Part shown: piece by piece, positions 46,100 to 58,519 of the stretch
Position numbering within the stretch: position 1 is the first letter of the stretch
Layout of the letters: every line of letters starts with the position of its first letter
DNA from: Anisus vortex
Lineage: Eukaryota > Mollusca > Gastropoda > Planorbidae
Assembly (NCBI GenBank): GCA_949126835.1
Contig: OX421506.1
Coordinates: 21,666,181-21,730,180 of the forward strand
Reading direction: 5' to 3'
DNA: 64,000 bases
Position numbers and translations under genes: made by a program
Notes under the pieces: model-generated
Databases searched by the model: none
Told to the model about the DNA's origin: nothing
Seen by the model: only the letters and a program-made list of their open reading frames with translations

Positions 46100-48765
46100 G
46101 TGTAGATCTAGCTTGATTGTGGAGGAATGTGTACGTCAAAGGAATGGATTTGTAGTAACTCAAAGTTGAGGATGCCTTCATGAATGGGGATTATTAAACT
46201 ACTATGATGGAGTCAAACATAAAGCAGTGTATATTTCCAACCTAGTTCTCTAAGTTGGATTTCTAGTCACTCAATCGTGAGCCTGCCATCCAAAAAGGGA
46301 AATAAAACAACTATGATGGTGCAAACATTAGCAAGTGACTCTGACCTTCGAAAGGTAGAATTTTAGACACTTGATCCTAATGAGCCTGCCATCAGAAAAA
46401 AATAATACTATACTACTATGATGGAGTCAAACACAAAGCAGTGTATATTTCCAACCTAGTTCTCTAAGTTGGATTTCTAGTCACTCACTCGTGAGCCTGC
46501 CATCCAGAAAGGGAAATAAAACAACTATGATGGAGCAAACATTAGCAAGTGACTCTGACCTTCGAAAGGTAGAATTTTAGACACTTGATCCTAATGAGCC
46601 TGCCATCAGAAAAAAATAATACTATACTACTATGATGGAGTCAAACACAAAGCAGTGTATATTTCCAACCTAGTTCTCTAAGTTGGATTTCTAGTCACTC
46701 ACTCGTGAGCCTGCCATCCAGAAAGGGAAATAAAACAACTATGATGGAGCAAACATTAGCAAGTGACTCTGACCTTCGAAAGGTAGAATTTTAGACACTT
46801 GATCCTAATGAGCCTGCCATCAGAAAAAAATAATACTATACTACTATGATGGAGTCAAACACAAAGCAGTGTATATTTCCAACCTAGTTCTCTAAGTTGG
46901 ATTTCTAGTCACTCACTCGTGAGCCTGCCATCCAGAAAGGGAAATAAAACAACTATGATGGAGCAAACATTAGCAAGTGACTCTGACCTTCGAAAGGTAG
47001 AATTTTAGACACTTGATCCTAATGAGCCTGCCATCAGAAAAAAATAATACTATACTACTATGATGGAGTCAAACACAAAGCAGTGTATATTTCCAACCTA
47101 GTTCTCTAAGTTGGATTTCTAGTCACTCACTCGTGAGCCTGCCATCCAGAAAGGGAAATAAAACAACTATGATGGAGCAAACATTAGCAAGTGACTCTGA
47201 CCTTCGAAAGGTAGAATTTTAGACACTTGATCCTAATGAGCCTGCCATCAGAAAAAAAAAATACTATACTACTATGATGGAGTCAAACACAAAGCAGTGT
47301 ATATTTCCAACCTAGTTCTCTAAGTTGGATTTCTAGTCACTCACTCGTGAGCCTGCCATCCAGAAAGGGAAATAAAACAACTATGATGGAGCAAACATTA
47401 GCAAGTGACTCTGACCTTCGAAAGGTAGAATTTTAGACACTTGATCCTAATGAGCCTACCATCAGAACTAAATATTACTATACTACTATGATGGAGTCAA
47501 ACACAAAGCAGTGTATATTTCCAACCTAGTTCTCTAAGTTGGATTTCTAGTCACTCACTCGTGAGCCTGCCAGCCAGAAAGGAAAATAAAACAACTATGA
47601 TGGAGCAAACATTAGCAAGTGACTCTGACCTTCGAAAGGTAGAATTTTAGACACTTGATCCTAATGAGCCTGCCATCAGAAAAAAATAATACTATACTAC
47701 TATGATGGAGTCAAACACAAAGCAGTGTATATTTCCAACCTAGTTCTCTAAGTTGGATTTCTAGTCACTCACTCGTGAGCCTGCCATCCAGAAAGGGAAA
47801 TAAAACAACTATGATGGAGCAAACATTAGCAAGTGACTCTGACCTTCGAAAGGTAGAATTTTAGACACTTGATCCTAATGAGCCTGCCATCAGAAAAAAA
47901 TAATACTATACTACTATGATGGAGTCAAACACAAAGCAGTGTATATTTCCAACCTAGTTCTCTAAGTTGGATTTCTAGTCACTCACTCGTGAGCCTGCCA
48001 TCCAGAAAGGGAAATAAAACAACTATGATGGAGCAAACATTAGCAAGTGACTCTGACCTTCGAAAGGTAGAATTTTAGACACTTGATCCTAATGAGCCTG
48101 CCATCAGAAAAAAATAATACTATACTACTATGATGGAGTCAAACACAAAGCAGTGTATATTTCCAACCTAGTTCTCTAAGTTGGATTTCTAGTCACTCAC
48201 TCGTGAGCCTGCCATCCAGAAAGGGAAATAAAACAACTATGATGGAGCAAACATTAGCAAGTGACTCTGACCTTCGAAAGGTAGAATTTTAGACACTTGA
48301 TCCTAATGAGCCTACCATCAGAACTAAATAATACTATACTACTATGATGGAGTCAAACACAAAGCAGTGTATATTTCCAACCTAGTTCTCTAAGTTGGAT
48401 TTCTAGTCACTCACTCGTGAGCCTGCCAGCCAGAAAGGAAAATAAAACAACTATGATGGTGCAAACATTAGCAAGTGACTCTGACCTTCGAAAGGTAGAA
48501 TTTTAGACACTTGATCCTAATGAGCCTGCCATCAAATTAAAAATTGGGAAATAACAATGCTATGACAGTGCAAACATTAGCAAGTGACTCTGACCTTCGA
48601 AAGGTAGAATTTTAGACACTTAATACTAATGAGCCAGCCATCAAATTAAAAATTGGGAAATAACAATGCTATGACGGTGCAAACATTAGCAAGTGACTCT
48701 GACCTTCGAAAGGTAGAATTTTAGACACTTAATACTAATGAGCCTGCCATAAAAAAAAAAGAATA
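46100..48765. repeat. Satellite array: 214-bp higher-order unit of two ~107-bp monomers
   Basis: The marker ACTATGATGGAGTCAAACA starts at 46201, 46415, 46629, 46843, 47057, 47271, 47485, 47699, 47913, 48127 and 48341, exactly 214 bp apart. Each unit joins a B monomer (109 bp, with CCAACCTAGTTCTC) and an A monomer (105 bp, with GACCTTCGAAAGGTAGAA); both share ACTATGATGGAG and GAGCCTGCCATC. The array ends with A-only monomers at 109-bp spacing (48461, 48570, 48679). Variant units at 47485 and 48341 share private changes (CCTACCATCAGAACTAAAT upstream, GCCAGCCAGAAAGG), 856 bp apart. Confidence 0.95.
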
Positions 48766-48789
48766 CTATTTTGTGGGAAAAAGTTGGCA

Positions 48790-49210
48790 AGACAATTTCT
48801 TCAAACTTGACAAGAAGAATTTTTATCTTGACAAGAAAAACTTGTATCTTGACAATGTTATTTTCTCTCATCTTGACAGGATAACTTTCTCGGAACCTTA
48901 CAATGTGGATTTATTTTAACAATCTTGACAAGATGAATTCCTACTTCTTCTTCTGCATTCCATTTAGCTTTCCTTTGCTGTGTCCGAGTGGCTGTCCTGT
49001 TTCTCTGACAAACCGGGCTGTTGTCTGTAGGAATGGCTTTGGGCCTCAGAGCTTCTCCTCCATGGTGGCTCCCTGAGGCCAGGCCTGGTTACGGACCTCT
49101 GTGGAGTGGGCACCATTGCAGAATGTGCTCTGCATGCTTGAGTAATATCTTGACAAGCTTAGTTTCTACAAACTTGACAAGATGAAATTCTCCAGTCCTG
49201 ACAAGGTGGG
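48790..49210. repeat. Dispersed TCTTGACAAGA motif cluster
   Basis: About nine copies or near-copies of TCTTGACAAGA, an imperfect palindrome, occur in 420 bp. The first five are about 20 bp apart (48810-48880); the others flank the LINE remnant at 48950-49145. It directly follows the satellite. Confidence 0.6.
48950..49145 (-). pseudogene. LINE C-terminal remnant (RNase H-type, zinc-knuckle end)
   Basis: The minus strand reads AEHILQWCPLHRG, then VCQRNRTATRTQQRKA-like text after a frame change. It resembles the xAEHILQxCPxxxxLR ... FxxxTGLxx end of I/Jockey-like elements with an RNase H domain. Heavily mutated. Confidence 0.4.
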
Positions 49211-49219
49211 TGGTTTGTC

Positions 49220-50180
49220 GACAAATGAACGCTGAATTGTCGACATCTTCTAGTAGATCTGTCGCAGTAACGAACAGTATTCTATTATCCATTATGCTCG
49301 GACGTCTTAGAAGACTTTCGATACAAATACGCTTCTGTTTGGATTCAATCACGATGATCAAAATGTACGCAATTTATTATCGCATAATTTTAACGTGTTA
49401 CATTTTTTTCATTCTGAGTATAGAAATCCCTGGTAAATGATGGGGGAGGGGGGATTTAATTTACAGTTGTTTTTTTTTATAAGGAACGGAAGGAGTGGTA
49501 CGTTAGATTTTCTCAGTTGGCCTATGACGCAAGTCTTCGAAATGCCACTCCATTAAAAGTGTTTTTTTTAACTTTAAATCAACCTCCGTATAGGGATCTA
49601 TTCATTACCCCCACCCCACCCCCCTCTTTTCTCCTACCTGCTATACTTCTTTTTAACAGAACGTTAATAAATGTGCTAAAGATTTGGTGAATGCTGGTCA
49701 CTCGAAATTTTATCCCCTACCTCCACACAATGTATCGCCATCGGATATAATTATATCTAAAGGAAACATTGCAATATACTTTTTATAAGTTTTAAAGAAT
49801 AGAGCTAAATATGTAACTATAGCAAATGCTTAAATGTAGATTCAATAGAAAATAATGAACGATTTTTAAGTTAGATTTGGCTTTTTTTCACTTCTTAAAT
49901 AGTGTTTAATTCATTTTAATTTTGAAAAAAACATCTTTCATTTTTAAAACAGTGAAGCAACAATAAGCTTAGTCGGTAACAAATTAATTAAGTGGTTTTT
50001 TTTTTGGCATAAAATATGTCAACCAACTAAAGGTTTCATATAAAATGGTAACATTTTTAAAACAATACAGAGATAGAAAATTCGGTAACATTTATAATTT
50101 AAAACGAACATTTTGTATCAAATCATTACGAAGTAAAACAAAACAAAATTTTTTTTTAAGATCATTTCCATAGACTATAA
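49220..50180. other. Non-coding stretch
   Basis: AT-rich with C-rich patch near 49605-49625. No gene or element recognised. Confidence 0.4.
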
Positions 50181-50187
50181 TATACAT

Positions 50188-50452
50188 GGACCGCTTGCTT
50201 TAGTTTTTCTGCTATATGATGACTTGAAACACTGATTTTCGGAATTTCCGATTCGTTGTTTCCATTGCACTTCCGTTTTATTAAATCGCTTCGATTTTTT
50301 CAATAAAAAATTAAAATTAAAATCGAAAGTTGAATAAAGCGGAAACATTTAAGAAACAGCGAGGCGCGTAGAAGTAATTTAAGACAGCCTTATTGGTTGC
50401 GCACGAAAAAAAGTTGATATAAGCTTAAGCTCTAAAAATAGAGCAAGCGGTC
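50188..50452. mobile_element. MITE with ACCGCTTG inverted termini (copy 2)
   Basis: 265 bp, starting GGACCGCTTGCTTTAG and ending CTCTAAAAATAGAGCAAGCG then GTC. Same family as 13421-13668. Confidence 0.7.
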
Positions 50453-51219
50453 TATCTTATTATATGATCATTTCCTTTATATTTAGATCTATTTCTGTTG
50501 CATTTCCGACCGAAAGTATTGACTACAGTGATGTAGACTGTTGCAATAATTTTCTAGCCATGGGATTTTGTCACCTGTTTTACATATTCGAGTTTTAAAA
50601 TATTTTTAATTCGGAGGGAAAAGGGATGGGGAGTTTGTTGTGCACTATTTTATTGCAGCACATATCAAATCGGAGGTCCACTTACACTGGTGACCAAACG
50701 GTTGCCTTGGCCTGTCGCTGATAATTTTAAGTACTTAAAAAATATTAAAATGTTATTATTTTTATGCTCCTTACATGACATTTTATTATATTCTATGATA
50801 CCTGCTGTATGGTTATTTTGGTTTATAAAATTATAATTATGGTTATTTTTATAGCGATTCTCTCCATGCTATTAAATTTAGCATGCATGCTCAGTGAGCT
50901 CTAGGTGTGGATTGCATCGGCAGTTGTAATGGTATATAAGGCACACAACCACTAGTCAAATAGACCTTTTCATTTTATTAATTATTCCAAAAAAGAGGTC
51001 AATTTCTACGCATGCGCAGTCGCTAGGGGGCAGAAGTTGTCAATAAAACCTTCTTCGCCTTTGTTATTTTACTGGGGGCCTAGTGGTTTTAAGGCGTAAT
51101 TATATTAGCTTTTCATTTTACAAAAAAACTAATTCATAAAAACTTTATACCCAGAAGCTAGGGAGCGAACTATACTTTTCTTTTACCTTTTGAACCAGTT
51201 TTTAACCCAAAAAACATTT
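50453..51219. other. Non-coding stretch
   Basis: AT-rich. No gene, repeat or element recognised. Confidence 0.4.
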
Positions 51220-52400
51220 ATTATACATTCTAGGCCTAATGCGTCTATGGTTACCATATATGTCACCATGTTAATACAGATTGGCGTCGAGCGATCAGTA
51301 AATCGTCTTTAAGCATACAAATAAAATTTAACATAGTTATATATTTATAAAGCTTTGTTTGTGTTGAAGTATCAACGCGTAGGCTATATTGTATTAAGTT
51401 ATTATTTGTAGCAATAGAAATAGAAATCGTAACTTTTAATTATTTTTTTTTTTTTATCGTTCGATTTCGATGTCACAAAAGAACATTGAAAAGCCAAAGT
51501 TAAGCTCATCACAGTTTGATTCTGAAAAGGCCTAGGTCTATGTCCCATAGGCCTATGCTATTAAATTGTTTGACTTGTTCTGGGGTTTTATCGTTAAAAT
51601 ATTGTATGTTACATACAGTATGTAGAAGTAGTTAAGCGGGATTATAACATATTAGTAGGCCTAGACCTAGCTATAGGCCTATAGACTATAGGGGCTATAG
51701 GCTATATATTATAGGCCCTAATAGGCTAAGCTAAAGTAGCTTAAAGGCCTATATAAATTATAAATATAGGCTTATGGCTTATAGGATATGCCTATAATAG
51801 CTATTATTTAATATAATATAGCATATCGAATCGGCCTATCATATATAGTTTACTATAATAGGCCTAATTATTAGCCTGCCTATAGGCCTAGGCCTATTAC
51901 TATTAGACTATTAGTAGGCTTACAGCCTATTATAGTAGCCTAAAGGTTATAAGCTCAAACAGTTTAAACTATTAAACAATTGAAAATATTTATTATTTAC
52001 TATAGAAAAGTGTTGATTAACCGATTGCGATTGCATGAAATAAGAATAAGCGAATATGAAGGTAGGCTATGCTATATATATATAGGCCTATTTGATATTT
52101 GCAAACTGGTGCGTGTTTTCTTCATGAATTTTTAGTTATAGGCCTGTTATTGAATAATATTTCATGCATAGGACTAATGAAATGACAACTATATCTAGGA
52201 ATCTAGACCTATTTATATATCTATAGGCATATCATATTCAATATGGAAAACATTGGACATAGGGTCACATAGGACCTAGGCCTACGCCGACATACGGTCA
52301 TATAGGCCCGACTATACGACATAGGCCTATATATATATATTAGCCTTTTCCTACGAACAATAGGCCCTATATATTTTTTTAAAGTTTAACATAATATTTG
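51220..52400. repeat. TAGGCCTA-rich low-complexity tract
   Basis: About a dozen AGGCCT sites, most within TAGGCCTA or ATAGGCCTAT, together with truncated forms (TAGGCCC, TAGGCTTA, AGGCATAT). Spacing is irregular, densest in 51520-51960 and 52075-52370. No single period, so not a simple tandem repeat. Confidence 0.75.
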
Positions 52401-52619
52401 CTATGGCTATGGTCAGCTATGGTTTTTATATTCGTCTCGTGAAGATGCATCGGCTCTTGCCTCTGCCTCTATCAAACATTCAAAATGAAATATATCTAGA
52501 ATTATATTTGCCTTTTTATTAATCAAAACGAGCGATCTAGGTCTAGGGATAAGTTAGGCACTAGCTTGAATATAGCCTACAGTAATAAAAGCATTATAGG
52601 TCTAATTATTTTTCTTTCG

Positions 52620-55600
52620 ATACAAAACTAGTTCTAAACGTAATTGTTTTTTTTACATTGCAGAAACTCAACAAAAAGTAATGACACAGTGATCACGATA
52701 GAATCGACCATAATATTAAGGTCCAAAGCATAGTGTCCAGGTCTAAAAAAAATTTTCTTTAAAAAATAAAGAAGCTCTAAACGTTATTTTTTTAATAATT
52801 CCCTTCCTAGGTTCTTAGTTTAAGATCTCCATGTGTTTTTATGGTTTAAAGTTCAAAAACAACTATAATAACATTAAAAACCCCCAACACCTTTAGTAAA
52901 ATACTATATGGAAAGAAGGAACAAAAATCTTTGTGCCCCCAAAAGAAATATATGTCAGTGAGTCTCAAGGCCACGCCCCTTTTCCGGGGTCAAACTAAAA
53001 GGGTCTATAGAAAGGTCTTTAAGTCATTATTAAAAGACTCATTTGTCTCCGATTCTCTCAGCGTCTTAAACTATTGAACCTTGCATTTCTTCACTCATTT
53101 TGTGTTAATTTTTGTTTTTTATGCTTTCGTTACTTTATTGGTCACTTACAGAAGATGTGTACTATTAGAACATGCCTAAATATTTTTATCGTTATAACTT
53201 TATAGTTGGAGGTGTTGTGGTCCATGTGGATTATTATGATTTAACGTACACATCTTCCTTCAACACCCTTGAGGTGGCTTTAAACATTCGTATTGGGCTT
53301 TCGTGTCTCTGCAATATTTAGCAGATCATTTTTTTCGCGATTTAAATATCTGTAGGTTTTTATGAAACTGCTAGGCAAAACGAATAAATTTATAAGAGAA
53401 CCATATTGCATTAACGGAACAGATTACACATTTCCCATTTTACTCAATAGCCAAAATGTCTTCTATAGTGTAAATATATAGAAACAAACACATATAAACG
53501 ATGTAAAATATAATAGTATAGTATGCATTTATTTGCTTTGTCCTATGTTGGCGGTACAGTTTTGAGTTTATTATTAAGCTTAATACACCATTTAGTCGAG
53601 ATAATTATATCCCTATTCCTGCTGGTTTGTTGCTCAATGTTGAATGCGCTCTGAGCTAACATTATGTTTTTTTGGCAGCTTTTTAAAAATAGAATTATTA
53701 TTATTGTTTTAGCATTGCAAAAATTATATATATATATATATATTGTAATATTGTAATATATTGTAATAAATAACAACAAACATAAATATTACTATGACTT
53801 ATTAGAATTGAACAAAGTTCACTAAGTTTACTTACAAAAATACACATATTTCTTATAGGTAGACTTTATATTAGTAAAATTAAGGTTACAATAATATTTT
53901 GTTAAGTCCATATTATAAACGTGATATAGCTAATTAGCGTTTCGATTTCCAGAATAAGGTTTCAGTATTGAACTGTTAGGAATATTGATCCTCTAATAAA
54001 CGTAATTAAAGTTTTTAATACATTTTATAAATAAACAGGAGATTGATCCGAGTTTTTTTAGTAGATTAGACAGTAGGACGGTCAGGATTTGTTTTTATTT
54101 CTCCTCCCCTTTTTATTTTAAATAGTAAGTTGTTGGTTTAAATATTACACTACGACAATATCTTTTAGAATATCTTCTGATATATCTTCTAGAATATACT
54201 AATATCTTCTTGATTAAATTTCATACAATTTATATATATCTAAATCTTATAGATTGTTGTTTTATTGATTGGATTCGATAAGCATCAATTTCCATTCTTA
54301 CGCCTATGATTTCTATTGTAGTTTAGCACTATTTTTCCATTCGTAACAGCTAACAATATATTAATACCTTCTTTAGTATCTTTCTTCCTATATTATATTT
54401 GAGTCTTCTTAATTAAAATTAAAAACCTTAATTTGTTTTGAGGAACTTCAATTCATAGACTTTAATAGTTATAGCCTAATAGTTATCACTTTTCTTGCCA
54501 GGGTTATTGGCACTATTTTCTATAGTCTATTTTAACCGTTAATAATTTAGATTAGGATTTCATAAATATACTCCTTATTTGATTGTCTTATTTCATTTTA
54601 TGTAATTAAAGTTAATTGTTTATTGTTTAAATAGGAGTTTCGTTCTTCTATTTAATATAGTGGTAATTGTTTTTAGATAAGTCTTAGTGTTCATTCTTTG
54701 GTTATTAGATTGTAACGGATATTTTTGAGTTCATACGCCACCCATTAACCTCTAGACAATTCTATTTTTAATTGAGCCATTTCTCTATTTCATCTTAATT
54801 AAAATATCCAGTATGATCTCAGGGATAACCGTAAATAAAACACGTCAACGTAATAAAATCATGTCCTTAGTTGCATGTAACGGCTGCACGCTATACATTG
54901 TTAGGCTGACCACACAATCCTTATGTTAATATTGTGGCGAGAGGAGGGGGTTGGTGTGGTCCGCACTGCTCGCAGTACAGAAATACATAATAATATGTCC
55001 AGTAAATATAATATAATATAATTAAACATTAATATAATAACATTAGACATAACAATGTGAAATTGCTACAGTAAAACAAAACTGAACTGTAATGTAAACA
55101 CACATTCTGAAGTGAAGACTTCACAAAGTGAATCCCGAATTCTAATTTTAGCGCATAACGTTTAAACTTTATTTAAAAACAAAAACAAGTAAGTTAATAT
55201 TCCGTTAGATCTAAACATATTTAACAATCTCGGGAAATAAAATAGTAATTATTGCGAATCTTCTACACCAGACCACATTTAAATATCAGAAAGGCGATCA
55301 CTTCTAAGTACATCTACGTACTGTGGATCAAATTTTAAAACAATGCATGAAAGGATGATATACATTATTCCACATACTGATGCTTGGCAGACACTGCAAC
55401 TTGTTCAGTGTAGGAATGTGAGCACAAAATTCAAGATCGCCTTCTCTAAAAAAGTCCATGTTACACATCGAGACGGAAGGGACATTTTTTTTTAATGAAA
55501 AAAAAAACACATTAGAAAGAACTTATTTGGGCACGGAAGAAGACTTGTAGAATCATTACAGCCTTTGGTCTATGTCTCTCCATACCACATACATCACAGA

Positions 55601-55660
55601 TGATCCCATCAAATACAGTTACTACAGTTGGTGTTGCTAATTGCAGGATCATACAAGAAA
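52620..55660. other. Long non-coding stretch with L2-like tail and SINE scraps
   Basis: AT-rich. 53640-53711 (plus) carries the L2-like 3' tail GCGCTCTGAGCTAACATTATG then ATTATTATTATTG. (TA)n at 53728-53744. 54898-54945 holds a SINE scrap (GGCTGACCACACAATCC). No coding sequence recognised. Confidence 0.45.
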
Positions 55661-55679
55661 AAAGTTTTCCACCAACACA

Positions 55680-55685
55680 TTTATT
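55680..55685 (-). terminator. Polyadenylation signal candidate of gene D
   Basis: AATAAA directly follows the TGA stop (TGA AATAAA). If used, the 3' UTR would be only some 15-30 nt. Confidence 0.4.
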
Positions 55686-55921
55686 TCAATGATCGGCGAA
55701 GACATCTACGTGGTCAGCATTTTTCACTACCTCCATGAACTCATCCTCCAGCGTGTTGCAGAGATAGCCCCCGAGGAGCTCAACGAGACCTCCCACAAAC
55801 ACCAGATAGAAGGACACTCCCGGCACCAGGTCAGGATCTTTCTTCAGAGTAGCCAGGTGTGGATTGTTCAGGGCGTAAATATCAACCAGGAATATCACGC
55901 ACGTGTGGATGGCATGCAGAC
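55686..55921 (-). CDS. Gene D exon 3
   Basis: 236 nt to the TGA at 55686-55688, acceptor TTCTACAG|GT. End of TM3 (LHAIHTCVIFLVDIYAL), TM4, short acidic tail ending VDVFADH. Confidence 0.82.
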
Positions 55922-57956
55922 CTGTAGAATAGTGAACAAAAAACACACTAAGTATATTGTATATACAGCCTAAATAACAATTATAATTCTAGGTCTATCT
56001 CTGTTTGCTTTTGGTTTTTCTATAATTAACGTCATATTTGCAAACTAAAACTAACTAAGAATTTGGAATTCTGGATTCAGCTTTCATAAAATATTCTCTT
56101 GTAAGTGCATTGATATTACTAAAGATTTCCCTTGCTCTGTGAATGACAGACGTCTGTGAAGTTTGCAATGAATATCGTGGTCAAAGTATTTAATAAAAAA
56201 TGGTGTTAAAAAAGAATCGGGTATACGTCAAATTACAATGCCGCACAGCCTGTTGGACTCAGCAATTGCAATATTCTGATGTTTTCAAATGTCTTACAAT
56301 ACTTTTGAAGGTAAATTTGTTTCATCTAAATAAATGTAAGAGCTCTCTTTTATTTACCTGCCAGTGCAGCCAAGGCTACGTTGACCCTGAAGGCGATGTG
56401 CTGAAGTTCCTCGGCATTTGGGAAGCAGGTTCCAAACATCATGAAGAAGCTCATGAGAATACAGGACGCCCCAAGAATTAGGGTCACAATCATGAGAGAT
56501 CTGATAATTCTTGTGAAAACTGTGTAGAATTGAGATGTAATTTTTTTTTTATAGTCATCGTAGCTATTGATAACAAAAAAGCAATAGTTATTGGTTAGTT
56601 AACGATAAAAGTTATAGTTCCTGAAATGTTACTGTTAGTTGTTTAGTGTTTTTATTTATGTGTTAATATTTGTGTGTTGTTAAGACATCGCAACTATGTC
56701 ACTGACAAAAGATGGTCCTCATCGAAACCAATGGACAAGTATCATTTTCATCACCATCGTCATGATAAGACATCTTTAGAGATATAACGCATCTGCCTTC
56801 TTTCTGGGCTTTTTTTGTCTAAGTTTTATTGAAAGCATGCGGTTTTACTCACAACTTTTTACCATTTCCCCAAACTCATGCCATGGGTTCCCATTTTTAA
56901 TTTGCATGCTGGTAACTAATGATGTTTCTACTATTAGGCTTATATTAGCTTATATTATAGATAGATTATCCCAACTGTGCAAATGGTATTCAGTCAAACC
57001 ACGTATAAACATACCGTACTCCTTTACAAATATTATGACTAGTTTCAACTAGGCAATTGTCATTCACAAGTTGTTTTTTTTACCAAGGCCAACATAGCAA
57101 TATCTGGCAAAGATAATGTCCACTAGTCTTTACTATTGCCATCCATTGTTTGGTACCCATCAGACTTCGATAAACTCTGGCGTACCGTCAAGACGAAAGT
57201 GAAAGTTGAGGCTATTCAAAAAAACAGAGTTGGAAGCCCATACTTTCAGAATGGAGATTCTAGACCTTCAAAATGGTGATTCTAGACCTTCAGAATGGTG
57301 ATACTAGACCTTCAGAATGTGGATTCTAGACCTTCAGAATGAGGATTCTAGACCTTCAGAATGGAGATTCTAGACCTTCAGAATGGAGATTCTAGACCTT
57401 CAGAATGGAGATTCTAGACCTTCAGAATGAGTATTCTAGACCTTCAGAATGGAGATTCTAGACCTTCAGAATGGAGATTCTAGACCTTCAGAATGTGGAT
57501 TCTAGACCTTCAGAATGGAGATTCTAGACCTTCAGAATGGAGATTCTAGACCTTCAGAATGGAGATTCTAGACCTTCAGAATAGAGATTGAAGACCTTTC
57601 GAATAGCGATTCGGTGGCTAGCATATCTAGAGTGCCGTGCTTTATAAATCAAACACGCTCTTATCGGAATATATTCTTCTTAATCAACAACTTCTTGTTT
57701 TGATATATACGAACACATCTTTTATAAAGTATAATTTAATGAATACATTGTCATGTATATGTGTATAAACTCAGATGAATGAAAGTGTCTCACCTTCTTT
57801 GTCTGCAAAAAGGGAGGCATCTTCATAATGATAATTTTGACCTGTTGCCCAGAACCAATAGGATTCGATCTTTCCAACGACTATCAGGATGAACGCCACA
57901 GAGAAGAGGATAAAACTAAGTCCTATGCGGCAACGATACTGGCTGGCAGTGGTCAT
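55686..57956 (-). CDS. Gene D: divergent four-TM family member, join(55686..55921,56358..56519,57794..57956)
   Basis: Complete three-exon gene, 561 coding nt (186 aa). Start ATG 57956 (MTTASQYRCRIG). TM1 about 12-30, then SYWFWATGQNYHYED; exon 2 (again 162 nt, phase 1/1) has TM2 with SLMIVTLILGASCILMSFFMM, but FGTCFPNAEELQ replaces CADCCC; TM3 spans the junction; exon 3 has LVPGVSFYLVFVGGLVELLG as TM4, aligned with PGASFYLVGAGG of B. The tail is short (about 25 residues) and acidic. Same exon plan as A-C but the most divergent sequence. Intron 1 holds a 22-bp minisatellite. Function unknown. Confidence 0.8.
56358..56519 (-). CDS. Gene D exon 2
   Basis: 162 nt, acceptor CTACACAG|TT, donor GCAG|GTAAAT. 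The acceptor was chosen because it alone keeps phase 1 and gives the family length of 162 nt. Confidence 0.75.
57238..57605. repeat. 22-bp minisatellite in gene D intron 1
   Basis: About 16 units of ATTCTAGACCTTCAGAATGG plus AG. Point variants (GTG, TGG, GAG) occur at the same position. Each unit holds an AGAAT...ATTCT dyad and a TCTAGA site. It ends about 190 bp inside the exon 1 donor. Confidence 0.92.
57794..57956 (-). CDS. Gene D exon 1
   Basis: 163 nt, 54 codons plus one base, donor G|GTGAGA. TM1 and the short first-loop segment ending LFADKE. Confidence 0.8.
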
Positions 57957-58424
57957 GACTGGATTAGTTTAACGCTCAAGTCCTAGTCAACCTGTTCAAA
58001 ACCTTATATAAAAGAAACGTTATGGTTAGAAGGTTTGATTATAGATTGATTGTATTCTTTTTAACACATAGGCCTAAAGAAAATAAAAAAATTAGATGTT
58101 ATATTTGTAAAGATCAAAAGCCCTGATGTCTAGATTAAAATACTATTCTTTGTATCTACGTACTATCATCACTGGTTGTCACATTAATTTCGTCAATGAG
58201 ACTGCAGAACCGTTAGCTCTCTAGCAGTAAATGCTAGACGAACGTTTTAAATGTCATAAACTTAGTACTAACATGCTTAAATAACATATTTTAGACCCCT
58301 ACTGTCTTAGCTATATGTTAGGCCGGTTATTTGCTTCATTTATTTGATTTGTTCTATGTTTGTAAAGTTTTAAATTCTCATCTAGTTTTATATTTCTTAG
58401 CCTGTAGGTAATATCCGTGTTCTC
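57957..58424. other. Upstream flank of gene D
   Basis: AT-rich; no confident promoter element. Nothing else recognised. Confidence 0.4.
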
Positions 58425-58513
58425 GGTTGTATGTTATTCTATAAAAAAAAAGCGCTCTGAGCTTACATTATGTTTGTTGGTAGCGCTATACAAATATTAT
58501 TATTATTATTAAT
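58425..58513 (+). pseudogene. L2-like LINE 3' tail
   Basis: GCGCTCTGAGCTTACATTATG then GTAGCGCTATACAAATATTATTATTATT, the same tail type as at 45300-45345 (minus) and 53640-53711. Confidence 0.6.
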
Positions 58514-58519
58514 AGACTT

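Noticed and set aside
46100..48765. CRISPR array or hammerhead-ribozyme satellite
   Set aside because: There are no unique spacers between short repeats; the whole 214 bp repeats. I looked for a CUGAUGA...GAAA core on both strands and did not find one.
49210..49440. 76-codon plus-strand frame
   Set aside because: No recognisable motif, overlaps an equally unconvincing minus-strand frame and a LINE remnant.
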